Positions 56,448-64,000 of a stretch of 64,000 bases of DNA are shown piece by piece. Under the pieces are notes generated by a model. That model saw only the letters and a list, made by a program, of their open reading frames with translations, was not told the DNA's origin and made no database searches. Origin of the DNA: Pseudomonas agarici. Lineage in GTDB: Bacteria > Pseudomonadota > Gammaproteobacteria > Pseudomonadales > Pseudomonadaceae. Position numbers and translations under genes: made by a program. Location: positions 157,821-221,820 of the forward strand of contig NZ_FOAR01000006.1 in assembly GCF_900109755.1 (NCBI RefSeq). Direction: 5' to 3'. The stretch's first letter is position 1. Every line of letters starts with the position of its first letter.

Positions 56448-57338
56448 ATGCCAACCCCACGCCGTTTTCCGTTACCGCTGATCGGTGCCTTCTTTGCCTT
56501 GTACTTCATCTGGGGATCGACCTACCTGGGTATTCGTATCGGCGTGGAGTCCTGGCCGCCGTTGATGATGGGGGGTATCCGTTTCGTAATCGCCGGCAGC
56601 CTGCTGTATGCCTATCAGCGCTGGCGCGGTGTACCGGCGCCAACCTGGCGACAATGGAAAGCGGCGGGGGCCATCGGCGTACTACTGCTCAGTTTCGGCA
56701 ATGGTGCGGTGACCCTGGCCGAGTACACGGGCGTGGCCTCGGGTGTCGCGGCGCTGACGATTGCCACGGTGCCACTGTTCACCTTGCTCTGCGGCTATTT
56801 CTGGGGCGCTCGTAATACCGCTCTGGAATGGGCCGGGATCGTGCTGGGCCTGATCGGTATCGCCCTGCTGAACATGGGGTCCAACCTGCAAGGCAGCCCA
56901 TTGGGTGCCGGCTTGCTGCTGCTGGCGGCGGCGACCTGGGCGTTCGGGTCGGTGTGGAGCAAGCATCTGCCGCTGCCTCCGGGCGGCATGGCCAGTGCGG
57001 CGCAAATGTTGGTGGGCGGCGCGGTCCTGTTGCTGGCCAGCTTTGTCAGGGGCGAGCGCCTGACCCAGATGCCCTCGACCGAAGGCTGGCTGGCGCTGCT
57101 CTACCTGATCGTCTTTGGTTCCATCATCGCCTTCAACGCTTACATGTACCTGTTGAAGCATGTGCGGCCAGCGGCGGCGACCAGTTATGCCTATGTCAAT
57201 CCGGCGGTGGCGGTGTTGCTGGGCATCCTGTTTGCCGACGAACACATCGGCTGGCACGAGTGCATCGCCATGGGCGTGATCATCAGCGCCGTGGTGTTGA
57301 TCGGTTTACCACAGTGGCGCAAGCCGAAAGAGGCTTGA
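56448..57338 (+). CDS. yedA: YedA-like drug/metabolite exporter (EamA)
   Basis: The 296-residue product has ten hydrophobic segments forming two EamA repeats. The first begins LIGAFFALYFIWGSTYLGIRIGVESWPPLMMGGIRF and the second GAGLLLLAAATWAFGSVWSKHLPLP. The family-typical end is SYAYVNPAVAVLLGILFADEHIGWHECIAMGVIISAVVLI-like. ATG 56448 is preferred to TTG 56427. It exports an unknown metabolite. Confidence 0.88.
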   Translation: MPTPRRFPLPLIGAFFALYFIWGSTYLGIRIGVESWPPLMMGGIRFVIAGSLLYAYQRWRGVPAPTWRQWKAAGAIGVLLLSFGNGAVTLAEYTGVASGVAALTIATVPLFTLLCGYFWGARNTALEWAGIVLGLIGIALLNMGSNLQGSPLGAGLLLLAAATWAFGSVWSKHLPLPPGGMASAAQMLVGGAVLLLASFVRGERLTQMPSTEGWLALLYLIVFGSIIAFNAYMYLLKHVRPAAATSYAYVNPAVAVLLGILFADEHIGWHECIAMGVIISAVVLIGLPQWRKPKEA

Positions 57339-57399
57339 GCAGGTAAACTGCCGCGCATCGCTCCTGTGCGTTGACACTTTTTCTTTCTATGGTACTTGC

Positions 57400-58740
57400 A
57401 TGACATTCGAGACTCTCGGCCTGATCGAGCCCCTGACCCGGGCCCTGGATACTCTCGGCTACAAGACGCCGACACCGGTCCAGGCCCAGGCCATTCCCGC
57501 CGTGCTGGCTGGCCGCGACCTGATGGCCGCCGCGCAGACCGGCACCGGCAAGACCGCCGGTTTCGCCCTGCCGCTGTTGCAGTTGCTGACCCTGGAAGGA
57601 CTGAAGGTCGCCGCTAACTCGGTCCGTTCGCTGATCCTGGTACCGACCCGCGAACTCGCCGAGCAGGTGCATGAAAGCGTGCGCCAGTACGCCGAGCACC
57701 TGCCGCTGAGCACGTATGCGGTGTATGGCGGCGTCAGTATCAACCCGCAGATGATGAAGCTGCGCAAAGGCGTCGACCTGCTGGTGGCCACGCCGGGGCG
57801 CCTGCTTGATCTGTTCCGCCAGAACGCGCTCAAGTTCAACCAGTTGCAAGTCCTGGTGCTCGACGAGGCTGATCGCATGCTCGACCTGGGTTTCCAGGAA
57901 GAGCTGGGCAATATCTATAAAGCCTTGCCGAAAAAGCGCCAGACCCTGTTGTTCTCTGCGACGTTCTCCGATGCCATCCGCCTGTTGGCTGGGCAAACGC
58001 TCAACGATCCGTTGAGCATTGAAGTCAGCCCGCGCAACGTGGCGGCTAACACGGTCAAACAGTGGCTGGTGACGGTCGACAAGAAGCGCAAGCCGGAGCT
58101 CTTCGTGCATCTGTTGCGCAAGCACAAGTGGAAGCAGGTGCTGGTGTTTGCCAAGACTCGCAACGGCGTCGACCAGTTGGTGGAAAAACTCCAGGGCCTG
58201 AGTGTGAACGCCGACGGCATCCATGGCGACAAACCTCAAGCGACCCGCCAACGGGCGCTGGACCGTTTCAAGGCCAGCGAGATCCAGATCCTCGTGGCGA
58301 CCGATGTCGCGGCCCGTGGCCTGGATATCGAAGACCTGCCGCTGGTGGTCAATTTCGACCTGCCGATTGTCGCCGAGGATTACATTCATCGTATCGGCCG
58401 TACCGGTCGTGCGGGCGCTACCGGCGAGGCGATTTCCCTGGTGTGTGCCGATGAAGTCAATCTGTTGTCGGCCATCGAGGTGCTGACGCGCCAGGCGCTG
58501 AGCCGTCGCGAAGAAGCAGATTTCGAGCCCGAACACCGAGTGCCGCAAACCGATGTGTCCGGGCAAGTGATCAAAAAACCGAAGAAACCAAAAAAGCCGA
58601 AGGCCGCGGGCGGTGGTGGTAAACGTAATCTGGGCAAATGGGTGGACAGCGGCGAAAAGCCGGAAGACGTGGCGCCATCGGTCAAGCCGGTGCGCAAGGT
58701 GCCGGTGTTCAACACCGGGCCGCGTAAGCGCAAGCCCTGA
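57400..58740 (+). CDS. rhlE: DEAD-box RNA helicase RhlE
   Basis: The 446-residue product has Q motif TPTPVQAQAIP, motif I AAQTGTGKTAGF, Ia PTRELAEQV, II VLDEADRMLDLGF, III SATFSD and VI HRIGRTGRAG. A basic Lys/Pro-rich tail (KKPKKPKKPK) follows, then GKRNLGKW. RhlE remodels rRNA and mRNA decay complexes. Codon use is core-like. Confidence 0.93.
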   Translation: MTFETLGLIEPLTRALDTLGYKTPTPVQAQAIPAVLAGRDLMAAAQTGTGKTAGFALPLLQLLTLEGLKVAANSVRSLILVPTRELAEQVHESVRQYAEHLPLSTYAVYGGVSINPQMMKLRKGVDLLVATPGRLLDLFRQNALKFNQLQVLVLDEADRMLDLGFQEELGNIYKALPKKRQTLLFSATFSDAIRLLAGQTLNDPLSIEVSPRNVAANTVKQWLVTVDKKRKPELFVHLLRKHKWKQVLVFAKTRNGVDQLVEKLQGLSVNADGIHGDKPQATRQRALDRFKASEIQILVATDVAARGLDIEDLPLVVNFDLPIVAEDYIHRIGRTGRAGATGEAISLVCADEVNLLSAIEVLTRQALSRREEADFEPEHRVPQTDVSGQVIKKPKKPKKPKAAGGGGKRNLGKWVDSGEKPEDVAPSVKPVRKVPVFNTGPRKRKP

Positions 58741-58752
58741 GGCGCGCGTTAC

Positions 58753-58779
58753 CTTGTGGGAGCAGGCCAACCGGCTCCC
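58753..58779. repeat. REP-like singlet after rhlE
   Basis: GTGGGAGCAGGCCAACCGGC followed by TCCC resembles the Pseudomonas REP core and can fold GGGAGC with GCTCCC. It may also act as the rhlE terminator. Confidence 0.5.
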
Positions 58780-58811
58780 CTGGCGTCAGGCCGAGCGCAG
58801 GGGCAAAAGGC

Positions 58812-60080
58812 TTAGGCCCGCCGTAACCACTCCAGTATGCCTTTGCCCGCCAACCGCCCGCTGGCGAAGCAGGCGGTCAGCAGATAACCGCCGGTCGGCG
58901 CCTCCCAATCGAGCATCTCGCCGGCACAGAATACGCCCGGCAACGCCTTGAGCATTAGCTGTTCGTCCATGGCTTCGAAAGGCACGCCACCGGCGCTGCT
59001 GATCGCTTCGTCCAGCGGGCGGGAGGCGACCAGTTGCAGTGGCAGGGATTTGATCGCGCTCGCCAGTTGCGCGGTGTCGCTGAAGCAGGCGGCATCCGCC
59101 AGTTCACGCAGCAACGCTGCCTTGACCCCGTCGATACCGAGCTGGTTGTGCAAGTGCTTGGCCATGGAGCGTGAACCGCGTGGTTTGGCGAGCGAGGCTT
59201 GGATCTGCTGCTGGGTCTTGCCGGGGAGCAGGTCGATTTCGATGATCGCCGAGCCGTTTTGGTTGATCTGCTCGCGGATCGGCGCGGACAAGGCGTAGAT
59301 CAGACTGCCCTCGATCCCGCTGGCGGTAATCACGCACTCGCCCAGGCGTGGAGCGGTATGTCGCAGGCCGATGGCGACGTTTTTCAGCGGGGCACCGGCA
59401 AACTTGTCGCGCAGCAGTTCGCTCCAGGCCTGGACTTCAAATCCGCAATTGCTCGGTTGCAATGGGGCAGCGCGCACGCCGCGCTGTTCCAGTAGCGGTA
59501 GCCAGGCCGCATCGGAACCCAGGCGTGCCCAACTGCCGCCGCCCAGCGCAAGCAGCGTGGCATCGGCCTGGACGTGTTTTTTGCCGTCCGGGCTGTGGAT
59601 AACCAACTGGTCATCCTGCCAGCCCATCCAGCGATGGCGGGTGTGGATAACGACCCCGGCATCGCGCAGACGCTTGAGCCAGGCGCGCAGTAGCGGAGCG
59701 GCCTTCATATCGCTGGGAAAGACTCGTCCGGAACTGCCGACAAAGGTAGTTATCCCCAGGCCATGAATTCAGTCGCGCAGATCATCGGCACCGAAGGCCC
59801 GCAGCATCGGGGCGATCCGTGAGGCCTGCTCGGCATAACGCGAGAGAAATGCCGGGTAGGGCTCGGAATGGGTAATGTTCATGCCGCCGACGCCAGCCAG
59901 CAAAAACTTGCGCCCGACTGAAGGCATGCCGTCGTAGAGGTCGACCCGGACATCCGCCTGACTCAGGACTTCGGCGGCCATCAGGCCGGCTGGGCCGCCG
60001 CCGATAATGGCGACGTGGGGAGGCGAGTCGAGCGTTGGGCGAGTCATGGCAGGCTGCGAAGTGGCATGGTAGGCAGGCAT
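58812..60080 (-). pseudogene. HI0933-like/TIGR03862 flavoprotein gene broken by a nonsense codon
   Basis: Two in-frame parts are separated only by TGA at 59771-59769. Part 1 (from about 60080 or 60047) has HVAIIGGGPAGLMAAEVLSQ and VGRKFLLAGVGGMNITHSEP, the N-terminal FAD site. Part 2 has GSSGRVFPSDMKAAPLLRAWLKRLR and ends GVFCAGEMLDWEAPTGGYLLTACFASGRLAG. The text around the stop is LRD-stop-IHGLGITTFVG where the family expects Trp, so TGG changed to TGA. The full product would be about 422 residues. Function of the family: predicted oxidoreductase, substrate unknown. Confidence 0.85.
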
Positions 60081-60094
60081 TCTACGTTTTCTTT

Positions 60095-60186
60095 GGGGGA
60101 GTGGGCTTGCCCACGAAGAACGAAAATAGGCGGTGTCGGTAAAACAGCGATGAGACGTTCGTGGACAAGCCCGCTCCAACACAGGA
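60095..60186. repeat. REPIN (inverted REP doublet)
   Basis: GGGGGAGTGGGCTTGCCCAC (60095 onwards) and its inverted partner ending with TGGACAAGCCCGCTCC (about 60162-60177) flank a 40-base spacer. Each half also folds on itself. This is the arrangement of Pseudomonas REPINs mobilised by RAYT transposases. No RAYT gene is in the window. Confidence 0.8.
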
Positions 60187-60320
60187 CTGTCGGCGCTTTC
60201 AGGAGGCTTGTACAAAAAACATACAGCGGTCTGTAGCCCTTATTCCGTAGGTGTTGTAGCGCATTTCACGCAGGTTATCCACAGGCGGTTCCACAGGCAT
60301 TGTGGGTAAGCAAGCACGAT

Positions 60321-60701
60321 TCAGTGACAGCCTGATGACGTCCAGACCCGCTGCGCGCTGTGATGCAGGATGCCGTGGCGCCGCGCCAGGGCCTGGCGGT
60401 CCTTGCTGTAGCCGCCACCGATTACCCCGACCACTGGAATGTCCCGGCCCAGGCAATGGCGCGGGACCTGTTCGTCTCGCGCCGCCAGCCCCGCGTCCGT
60501 CAGTTTCAGATAACCCAGGGCATCGTCCTTATGGACATCCACACCGGCGTCGTAGAGCACCAGATCCGGCTGATAGAGCGGTAGCAGGTAATTCAGGGCG
60601 TTATCCACCACCCGCAGGTAGTCGGCATCGCCCATGCCCATGGGCAGTGGAATGTCCCAGTCGCTGGGGGCTTTGCGTGCGGGGAAATTTTTCTCGCAAT
60701 G
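60321..60701 (-). pseudogene. 3' fragment of a histone-deacetylase-family gene
   Basis: The C-terminal 125 or so codons are open: HCEKNFPARKAPSDWDIPLP, MGMGDADYLRVVDNAL, PDLVLYDAGVDVHKDDALGYL and VVGVIGGGYSKD. These belong to the bacterial acetoin-utilisation/HDAC family. Upstream of HCEK an in-frame TAG (60702-60704) and unrelated sequence begin, so the first half with its zinc ligands is gone. The break point coincides with the start of foreign-looking sequence. Confidence 0.85.
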
Positions 60702-60827
60702 CTAGGTTGATGGGGTGGTCCCAAACACCCGGAATGGCGACTGTATATAACCAGCGTCACATCAAGAAAAAAGCCACCGCTGTGTCCTTGCAAATGCAAA
60801 AACAATTGCGTGTGGAGGCTCATCCCG

Positions 60828-60935
60828 ATGAGTAAAAGACCAGAGAAAGATTTCATAATGGATGGAAGTGATTTCTGTCCTTCACTTCCATCGATAGTTC
60901 GGAGCAAAAGCGGTATCGCGTTTGATCCTAACTGA
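60828..60935 (+). pseudogene. Short 5' fragment, possibly of a site-specific integrase gene
   Basis: ATG 60828 with GTGGAGG upstream opens a 35-codon frame MSKRPEKDFIMDGSDFCPS ... VRSKSGIAFDPN that ends exactly where the IS3-like left end begins (TGA of TGAACGAG). The opening residues resemble N-termini of island tyrosine recombinases, but this is from memory and short. It lies directly after the HDAC break, where an island integrase would be expected. Confidence 0.4.
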
Positions 60936-60997
60936 ACGAGCCCCATGAAAGACAGGACACCGTTCCCCCCTTAAGATAGGGGGATAGGCAAACGGGT

Positions 60998-61390
60998 ATG
61001 TTCATGACTAACAGCAATGATAAGGGTGGCGAGTTGCTCGGCCGGGAACGTCGGCGGCGCTGGAGCACCGACCAGAAGCTGGCCATGGTTCGCGAGAGCC
61101 TTGAGCCCGGACAAAGCGTGTCCGTGGTAGCCCGGCGTAACGGCATCAATGCCAACCAGCTGTTTCTGTGGCGCAAGCTGTACCAGGACGGAAGTCTGTC
61201 GGCGGTCAGTGCTGGCGAGGCCGTGGTACCAGCGTCCGAGCTAAGCGATGCGCTCAAACAGATCCGCGAATTACAGCGGATGCTAGGCAAGAAGACGATG
61301 GAAGCGGAAGTTCTCAAAGAGGCCGTGGAGATCGCTCGGTCGCGAAAATGGATTGCGCACTCACCCTTGTTGCCGGGGGACGACCAGTGA
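60998..61390 (+). CDS. IS3-family transposase OrfA
   Basis: The 130-residue product has the HTH region [49 protein letters not shown]. A C-terminal leucine-rich helix ([32 protein letters not shown]) follows. It appears complete. orfB begins at GTG 61387, overlapping the orfA stop (GTGA). ATG 61004 is an alternative start two codons in. Confidence 0.88.
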   Translation: MFMTNSNDKGGELLGRERRRRWSTDQKLAMVRESLEPGQSVSVVARRNGINANQLFLWRKLYQDGSLSAVSAGEAVVPASELSDALKQIRELQRMLGKKTMEAEVLKEAVEIARSRKWIAHSPLLPGDDQ

Positions 61391-61896
61391 AACTGGTCAG
61401 TAAATGTCTCGGTGTGTCGCGCTCGCAATTAACGGTTCGGATCCAGCAATCGGTATCGCCCATAGTACGGCGACGCCGGCTTGTGAACGACACGCAATTG
61501 GTCGCCGAGATCGAGCAGCAAGTCAGCGATTTACCGAGCTATGGCTACCGCCGTGTCTGGGGTTTGTTACGCCGTGAGCGTGAAGCCCAGTCGCTGCCAC
61601 CGATCAATGTGAAGCGGGTTTATCGCGTGATGCGCGATCACAATCTGCTGCTACAACGACACGTAAAGCAGCCCGGCGTCCAGCGCAGGCATGAAGGCCG
61701 AATCGCAGTCATGACCAGTGATACCCGTTGGTGCTCGGACGGCTTCGAATTCCGCTGCGACGACGGTGCGAAGAACACCTGTGCGCAGTCCGCAGAGCAA
61801 TGGGATGGCGGAGAGTTTCGTGAAGACGATCAAGCGTGATTATGTGGCTCATATGCCCAAACCGGATTGAGAAACGGCCCTGCGCAATCTGACGAT
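61387..61896 (+). pseudogene. IS3-family transposase OrfB, internally deleted
   Basis: The reading frame [19 protein letters not shown] ... LPSYGYRRVWGLLRRERE ... [18 protein letters not shown] keeps the first catalytic Asp. At about 61773 the frame shifts to [31 protein letters not shown], which has the catalytic Glu. The block between, with the second Asp, is missing. Next comes TGA in place of the Arg of DRETALRN, then ETALRNLTI and the end of similarity. Confidence 0.85.
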
Positions 61897-61897
61897 T

Positions 61898-62795
61898 TTA
61901 CGGGGTGCCGCGTCGGGCGGGTCCCTGGGTTTTTGGTTGATACAGCGCTCCTCCCTCGTTTATGGCCTTGCTGCGCCTGCCGCTCGCACCCCTCTTTTTA
62001 GGAATACCTTCCTCTTCCGCAAATTGCGGAGGCATCTCTGCATCCCGAAATTAATGAGCCTTATATAAATACATAAGCTTCAGTTATTACTAATCCGCTA
62101 ACTATTTGGCTTGAGCTTTTCGAAGGTGTGTGCGTCGTTGAAATATGATTTTACAAATTTATAATGTTTATGAATGGAGCCTGTTTTTTATAACGGTATC
62201 GTCACTCGGCTCGTAGAGGAGGAGTGCTTTGTTATCATTCTGTAATAATGGATTAATAAGTGATGTGCGATCGGTGTGCGGTGAGTGTTCTGTTTAAATG
62301 CTCATGTTTAATGCGTGTTTAATTTTCCCTTTTATGTTGACTCTTGCCTCGTTAGTATCGGCCTCGCGGGCGTTGTCGGCGGCGCCATGTATCGACGGCT
62401 CCCGCCCAAGCGTTGTACTTTTTAAAGTTGTGCAGGTGCGTCAGAGATGGCTAACGAAAGGAATCGTACATCGGGTATCCCCGGGCACTCGACCACATCG
62501 ACCGAAGCTGCCCGAGAGCTTGTAAAAGTCCGTCTCGCGGCACGCCATCTCTCCCGATTGCTTGATCTCTGGGCTTGCGGGCATACCAGCCCCTCTCCTG
62601 AATCGGCGCCAACACGTTGCACGTCTGAGTGGGTCGACGTGCAACCGCGTGAAGAAACCGGCGTGGGTTGACCCGCGCGGATTCTGAACAGCCCTTAAAT
62701 AACGCAATAACATGTTTAGTGCTCGGCAGTCATAACCGCCGTGGGCATTCGCTCGCGCTGAACTCTGCGTGTTCATTGATAGAAACGGGTGAAAG
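61898..62795. other. AT-rich spacer upstream of the giant adhesin
   Basis: About 900 bases without a recognisable gene. The stretch 62040-62350 is notably AT-rich, with frequent TTTAAT and TTATAA. This is typical for horizontally acquired or MvaT-silenced promoter regions. Short frames at 62298 and 62447 lack family similarity. The promoter of the adhesin is expected here. Confidence 0.5.
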
Positions 62796-64000
62796 ATGAA
62801 AAACATAATAGTTGTCGACAAGGCGACGGGGACGGCGACGGAACATGCCTTTGGCAATACCAGCCTTAAAGGAACCAGCATTGTAAAATTGCCCTTCGGA
62901 CTGGAAAGCGTTCAAACCTTTCAACAGTCCGGCCAGAATTTGGTGGTCACTCTGAAGTCCGGAAAAACCGTCACTATTCAGAATTTTTTTGTGGTGGGTG
63001 CTGACGGTGCGACGAACCAACTGGTTCTGGAAAACGCCGATGGAGCACTGTTGCTGGGCAACTATTCCACCCCGTATTCGGGCTTCAACTTTACGCAGAT
63101 TTCTACTCTCGACGACTTGGGCGTGGCCGCCATCGCCGCCGACAGTTCGATCCCGAGCTGGGTGTTGTGGGGGCTGGGGATTCTTGCTGTGGGCGGTGCC
63201 GCAGCGGCCATCGACGGTGGCGGTGGTGGGGGCGGTCATCACGATGCGCCGCCGCCCGTCACTCCACCAGGGCCGGCGAGCGAGTTGTCAGTGAGCAGCG
63301 CGGGCACGGTCCTCAGCGGTAAGGGCCAAGGCGGCACCACCGTGACGGTCAAGGATGCTGCCGGCAATGTGATCGGCACCGGGACTGTCGGTGCCGACGG
63401 TAATTTCCAGGTCAACCTGGGCACGCCGCAAACCAATGGCGAAACCCTGCAGGTGGTCCTCAAGGATGCGTCGGGCAACGAGTCGACGCCAGCTACGGTT
63501 GTGGCGGGTGACACTACCGCGCCTGCTGCCGCTACCGGGCTGGAAGTCAGCCCTGATGGCACTGCTCTCACCGGTAAGGGTGAACCCAATACCACTGTCA
63601 CCATCACCGATGCCAACGGCAACGTGATCGGTACCGGCACGGTAGGAGCTGACGGCAACTTCCAGGTCACCCTGGACCCGCCTCAAGTCAACGGCGAAAC
63701 CCTCAGCGTCACGCTGACGGATGCGGCGGGGAACGAGTCTGTTCCGACTACCGTGGTTGCGGTTGATATAGATGACAACGACGCCGATGCTGATGCTGAT
63801 GCTGATGCTGATGCTGATGCTGACGCCGACGCCGACGCGGATGCTGACGCCGATGCCGATGCCGACGCGGATGCGGATGCGGATGCTGATGCTGATGCGG
63901 ATGCGGATGCCGACGCGGATGCTGATGCCGATGCCGATGCCGATGCCGATGCTGATGCTGACGCTGATGCTGATGCTGATGCTGATGCTGATGCTGATGC
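62796..64000 (+). CDS. Giant biofilm adhesin with BapA-type N-terminus (5' part)
   Basis: Open from ATG 62796 to the right edge (401 codons). Residues 1-110 are a BapA-prefix-like domain: MKNIIVVDKATGTATEHAFG, VVTLKSGKTVTIQNFFVVG, LVLENADGALLLGNYSTPYSGFNFTQI. This is followed by a hydrophobic helix (SWVLWGLGILAVGGAAAAI) and a glycine/histidine linker. Two Ig-like Big repeats of about 85 residues share the blocks AGTVLSGKG/DGTALTGKG, GNVIGTGTVGADGNFQV and DA(A/S)GNES. Then an Asp-Ala dipeptide tract begins. This architecture is that of type I secreted, LapA/BapA-like surface adhesins, where the N-terminal part anchors the protein. GGGTGAAAG precedes the start. Confidence 0.85.
   Translation, partial: MKNIIVVDKATGTATEHAFGNTSLKGTSIVKLPFGLESVQTFQQSGQNLVVTLKSGKTVTIQNFFVVGADGATNQLVLENADGALLLGNYSTPYSGFNFTQISTLDDLGVAAIAADSSIPSWVLWGLGILAVGGAAAAIDGGGGGGGHHDAPPPVTPPGPASELSVSSAGTVLSGKGQGGTTVTVKDAAGNVIGTGTVGADGNFQVNLGTPQTNGETLQVVLKDASGNESTPATVVAGDTTAPAAATGLEVSPDGTALTGKGEPNTTVTITDANGNVIGTGTVGADGNFQVTLDPPQVNGETLSVTLTDAAGNESVPTTVVAVDIDDNDADADADADADADADADADADADADADADADADADADADADADADADADADADADADADADADADADADADAD
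63780..64000 (+). repeat. Asp-Ala dipeptide tandem repeat in the adhesin
   Basis: From GAC 63780 to the edge every six bases encode Asp-Ala, at least 36 repeats with no exception. Codons mix GAT/GAC with GCT/GCC/GCG, so the protein sequence is more uniform than the DNA. It continues past the window. It should form a long, highly acidic, flexible stalk, like Ser-Asp repeats of staphylococcal surface proteins. Confidence 0.95.

Larger units (their letters stand above)
60933..61897 (+). mobile_element. Decayed IS3-family element
   Basis: The left end is taken at TGAACGAG (IS3 elements begin with TG). orfA is intact, orfB has an internal deletion and a nonsense codon, and the sequence stops matching transposase after LRNLTI. 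No copy of the reverse complement of the left end is found downstream, so the right inverted repeat is lost. The element cannot transpose by itself. Confidence 0.75.

Noticed and set aside
57283..58770. 495-codon open frame antisense to rhlE
   Set aside because: A shadow of the GC-rich rhlE reading frame; it contains no domain and rhlE motifs are unambiguous on the plus strand.
60739..60752. LexA-like box CTGTATATAACCAG upstream of the 35-codon integrase-like fragment
   Set aside because: The spacing is CTG-N8-CAG, whereas LexA sites need CTG-N10-CAG.
62447..62671. 74-codon plus-strand frame upstream of the adhesin
   Set aside because: No recognisable protein and no good ribosome-binding site; overlaps equally long frames on the other strand.

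Overview
The window is a piece of a fluorescent-group Pseudomonas chromosome. Support comes from GC-rich codon use, the core order arfA-holA-lptE-leuS, the miaB-ybeZ-ybeY-corC-lnt block, hemL-thiE-thiD, a DUF1820 gene, and a REPIN of the Pseudomonas type. No rRNA or tRNA gene was seen. Both edges cut genes: a lytic transglycosylase on the left and a giant biofilm adhesin on the right.

Region 1 (1-12 kb) is core. It holds cell-envelope genes (MltB-like transglycosylase, lptE, lnt, a YdcF/ElyC-like protein), replication and translation genes (holA, leuS, arfA) and a ribosome/tRNA maturation operon on the minus strand. arfA carries an internal hairpin that should make its mRNA stop-less, as in the tmRNA-controlled E. 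coli system.

Region 2 (12.1-15 kb) is a type VI secretion style PAAR effector and membrane immunity pair. It has decayed side products: a duplicated orphan piece of the effector C-terminal region on one side and a frameshifted immunity-gene remnant on the other.

Region 3 (15-32 kb) is mostly core: DUF1820, a Sel1 lipoprotein-like gene, hemL, thiE, thiD, a 7TMR-DISM hybrid histidine kinase, an AidB-like acyl-CoA dehydrogenase, amn, rluE, an AsnC/Lrp regulator, a DUF6515 protein, a cation efflux protein and hrpB.

Region 4 (32.4-42.2 kb) is a seven-gene minus-strand operon. Routine annotation would call it urea amidolyase plus a nitrate/taurine-type ABC transporter. Its leader contains the signature blocks of a guanidine-I (ykkC) riboswitch. 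The operon is therefore best read as guanidine uptake (ABC), carboxylation (urea-carboxylase-like), deimination (two DUF1989 proteins, CgdAB-like) and allophanate hydrolysis.

Region 5 (42.4-52 kb) is an accessory catabolic patch of lower GC: nitroreductase, FMN reductase, LysR, GMC alcohol dehydrogenase, FadL-type porin, PcaQ-like LysR and a benzaldehyde-dehydrogenase-like enzyme. Together they suggest uptake of a hydrophobic alcohol and its oxidation through an aldehyde to an acid. A roughly 58-bp cis-element occurs twice with identical internal spacing. A perfect PcaQ-type box lies before the aldehyde dehydrogenase gene. The GMC gene has no ATG, GTG or TTG start before its FAD motif.

Region 6 (52-60 kb) returns to core: an EEP-family hydrolase, a YciC-like membrane protein, DUF2076, an NYN-domain protein, an exonuclease, a YedA-like exporter and rhlE. 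It ends with a flavoprotein gene broken by a single nonsense codon.

Region 7 (60-64 kb) is a scar. It has a REPIN, a histone-deacetylase-family gene cut to its last 125 codons, a short probable integrase fragment, and a decayed IS3 element with internal deletion, nonsense mutation and lost right end. These are followed by about 0.9 kb of AT-rich spacer and the start of a BapA/Lap-like adhesin with at least 36 uninterrupted Asp-Ala repeats.
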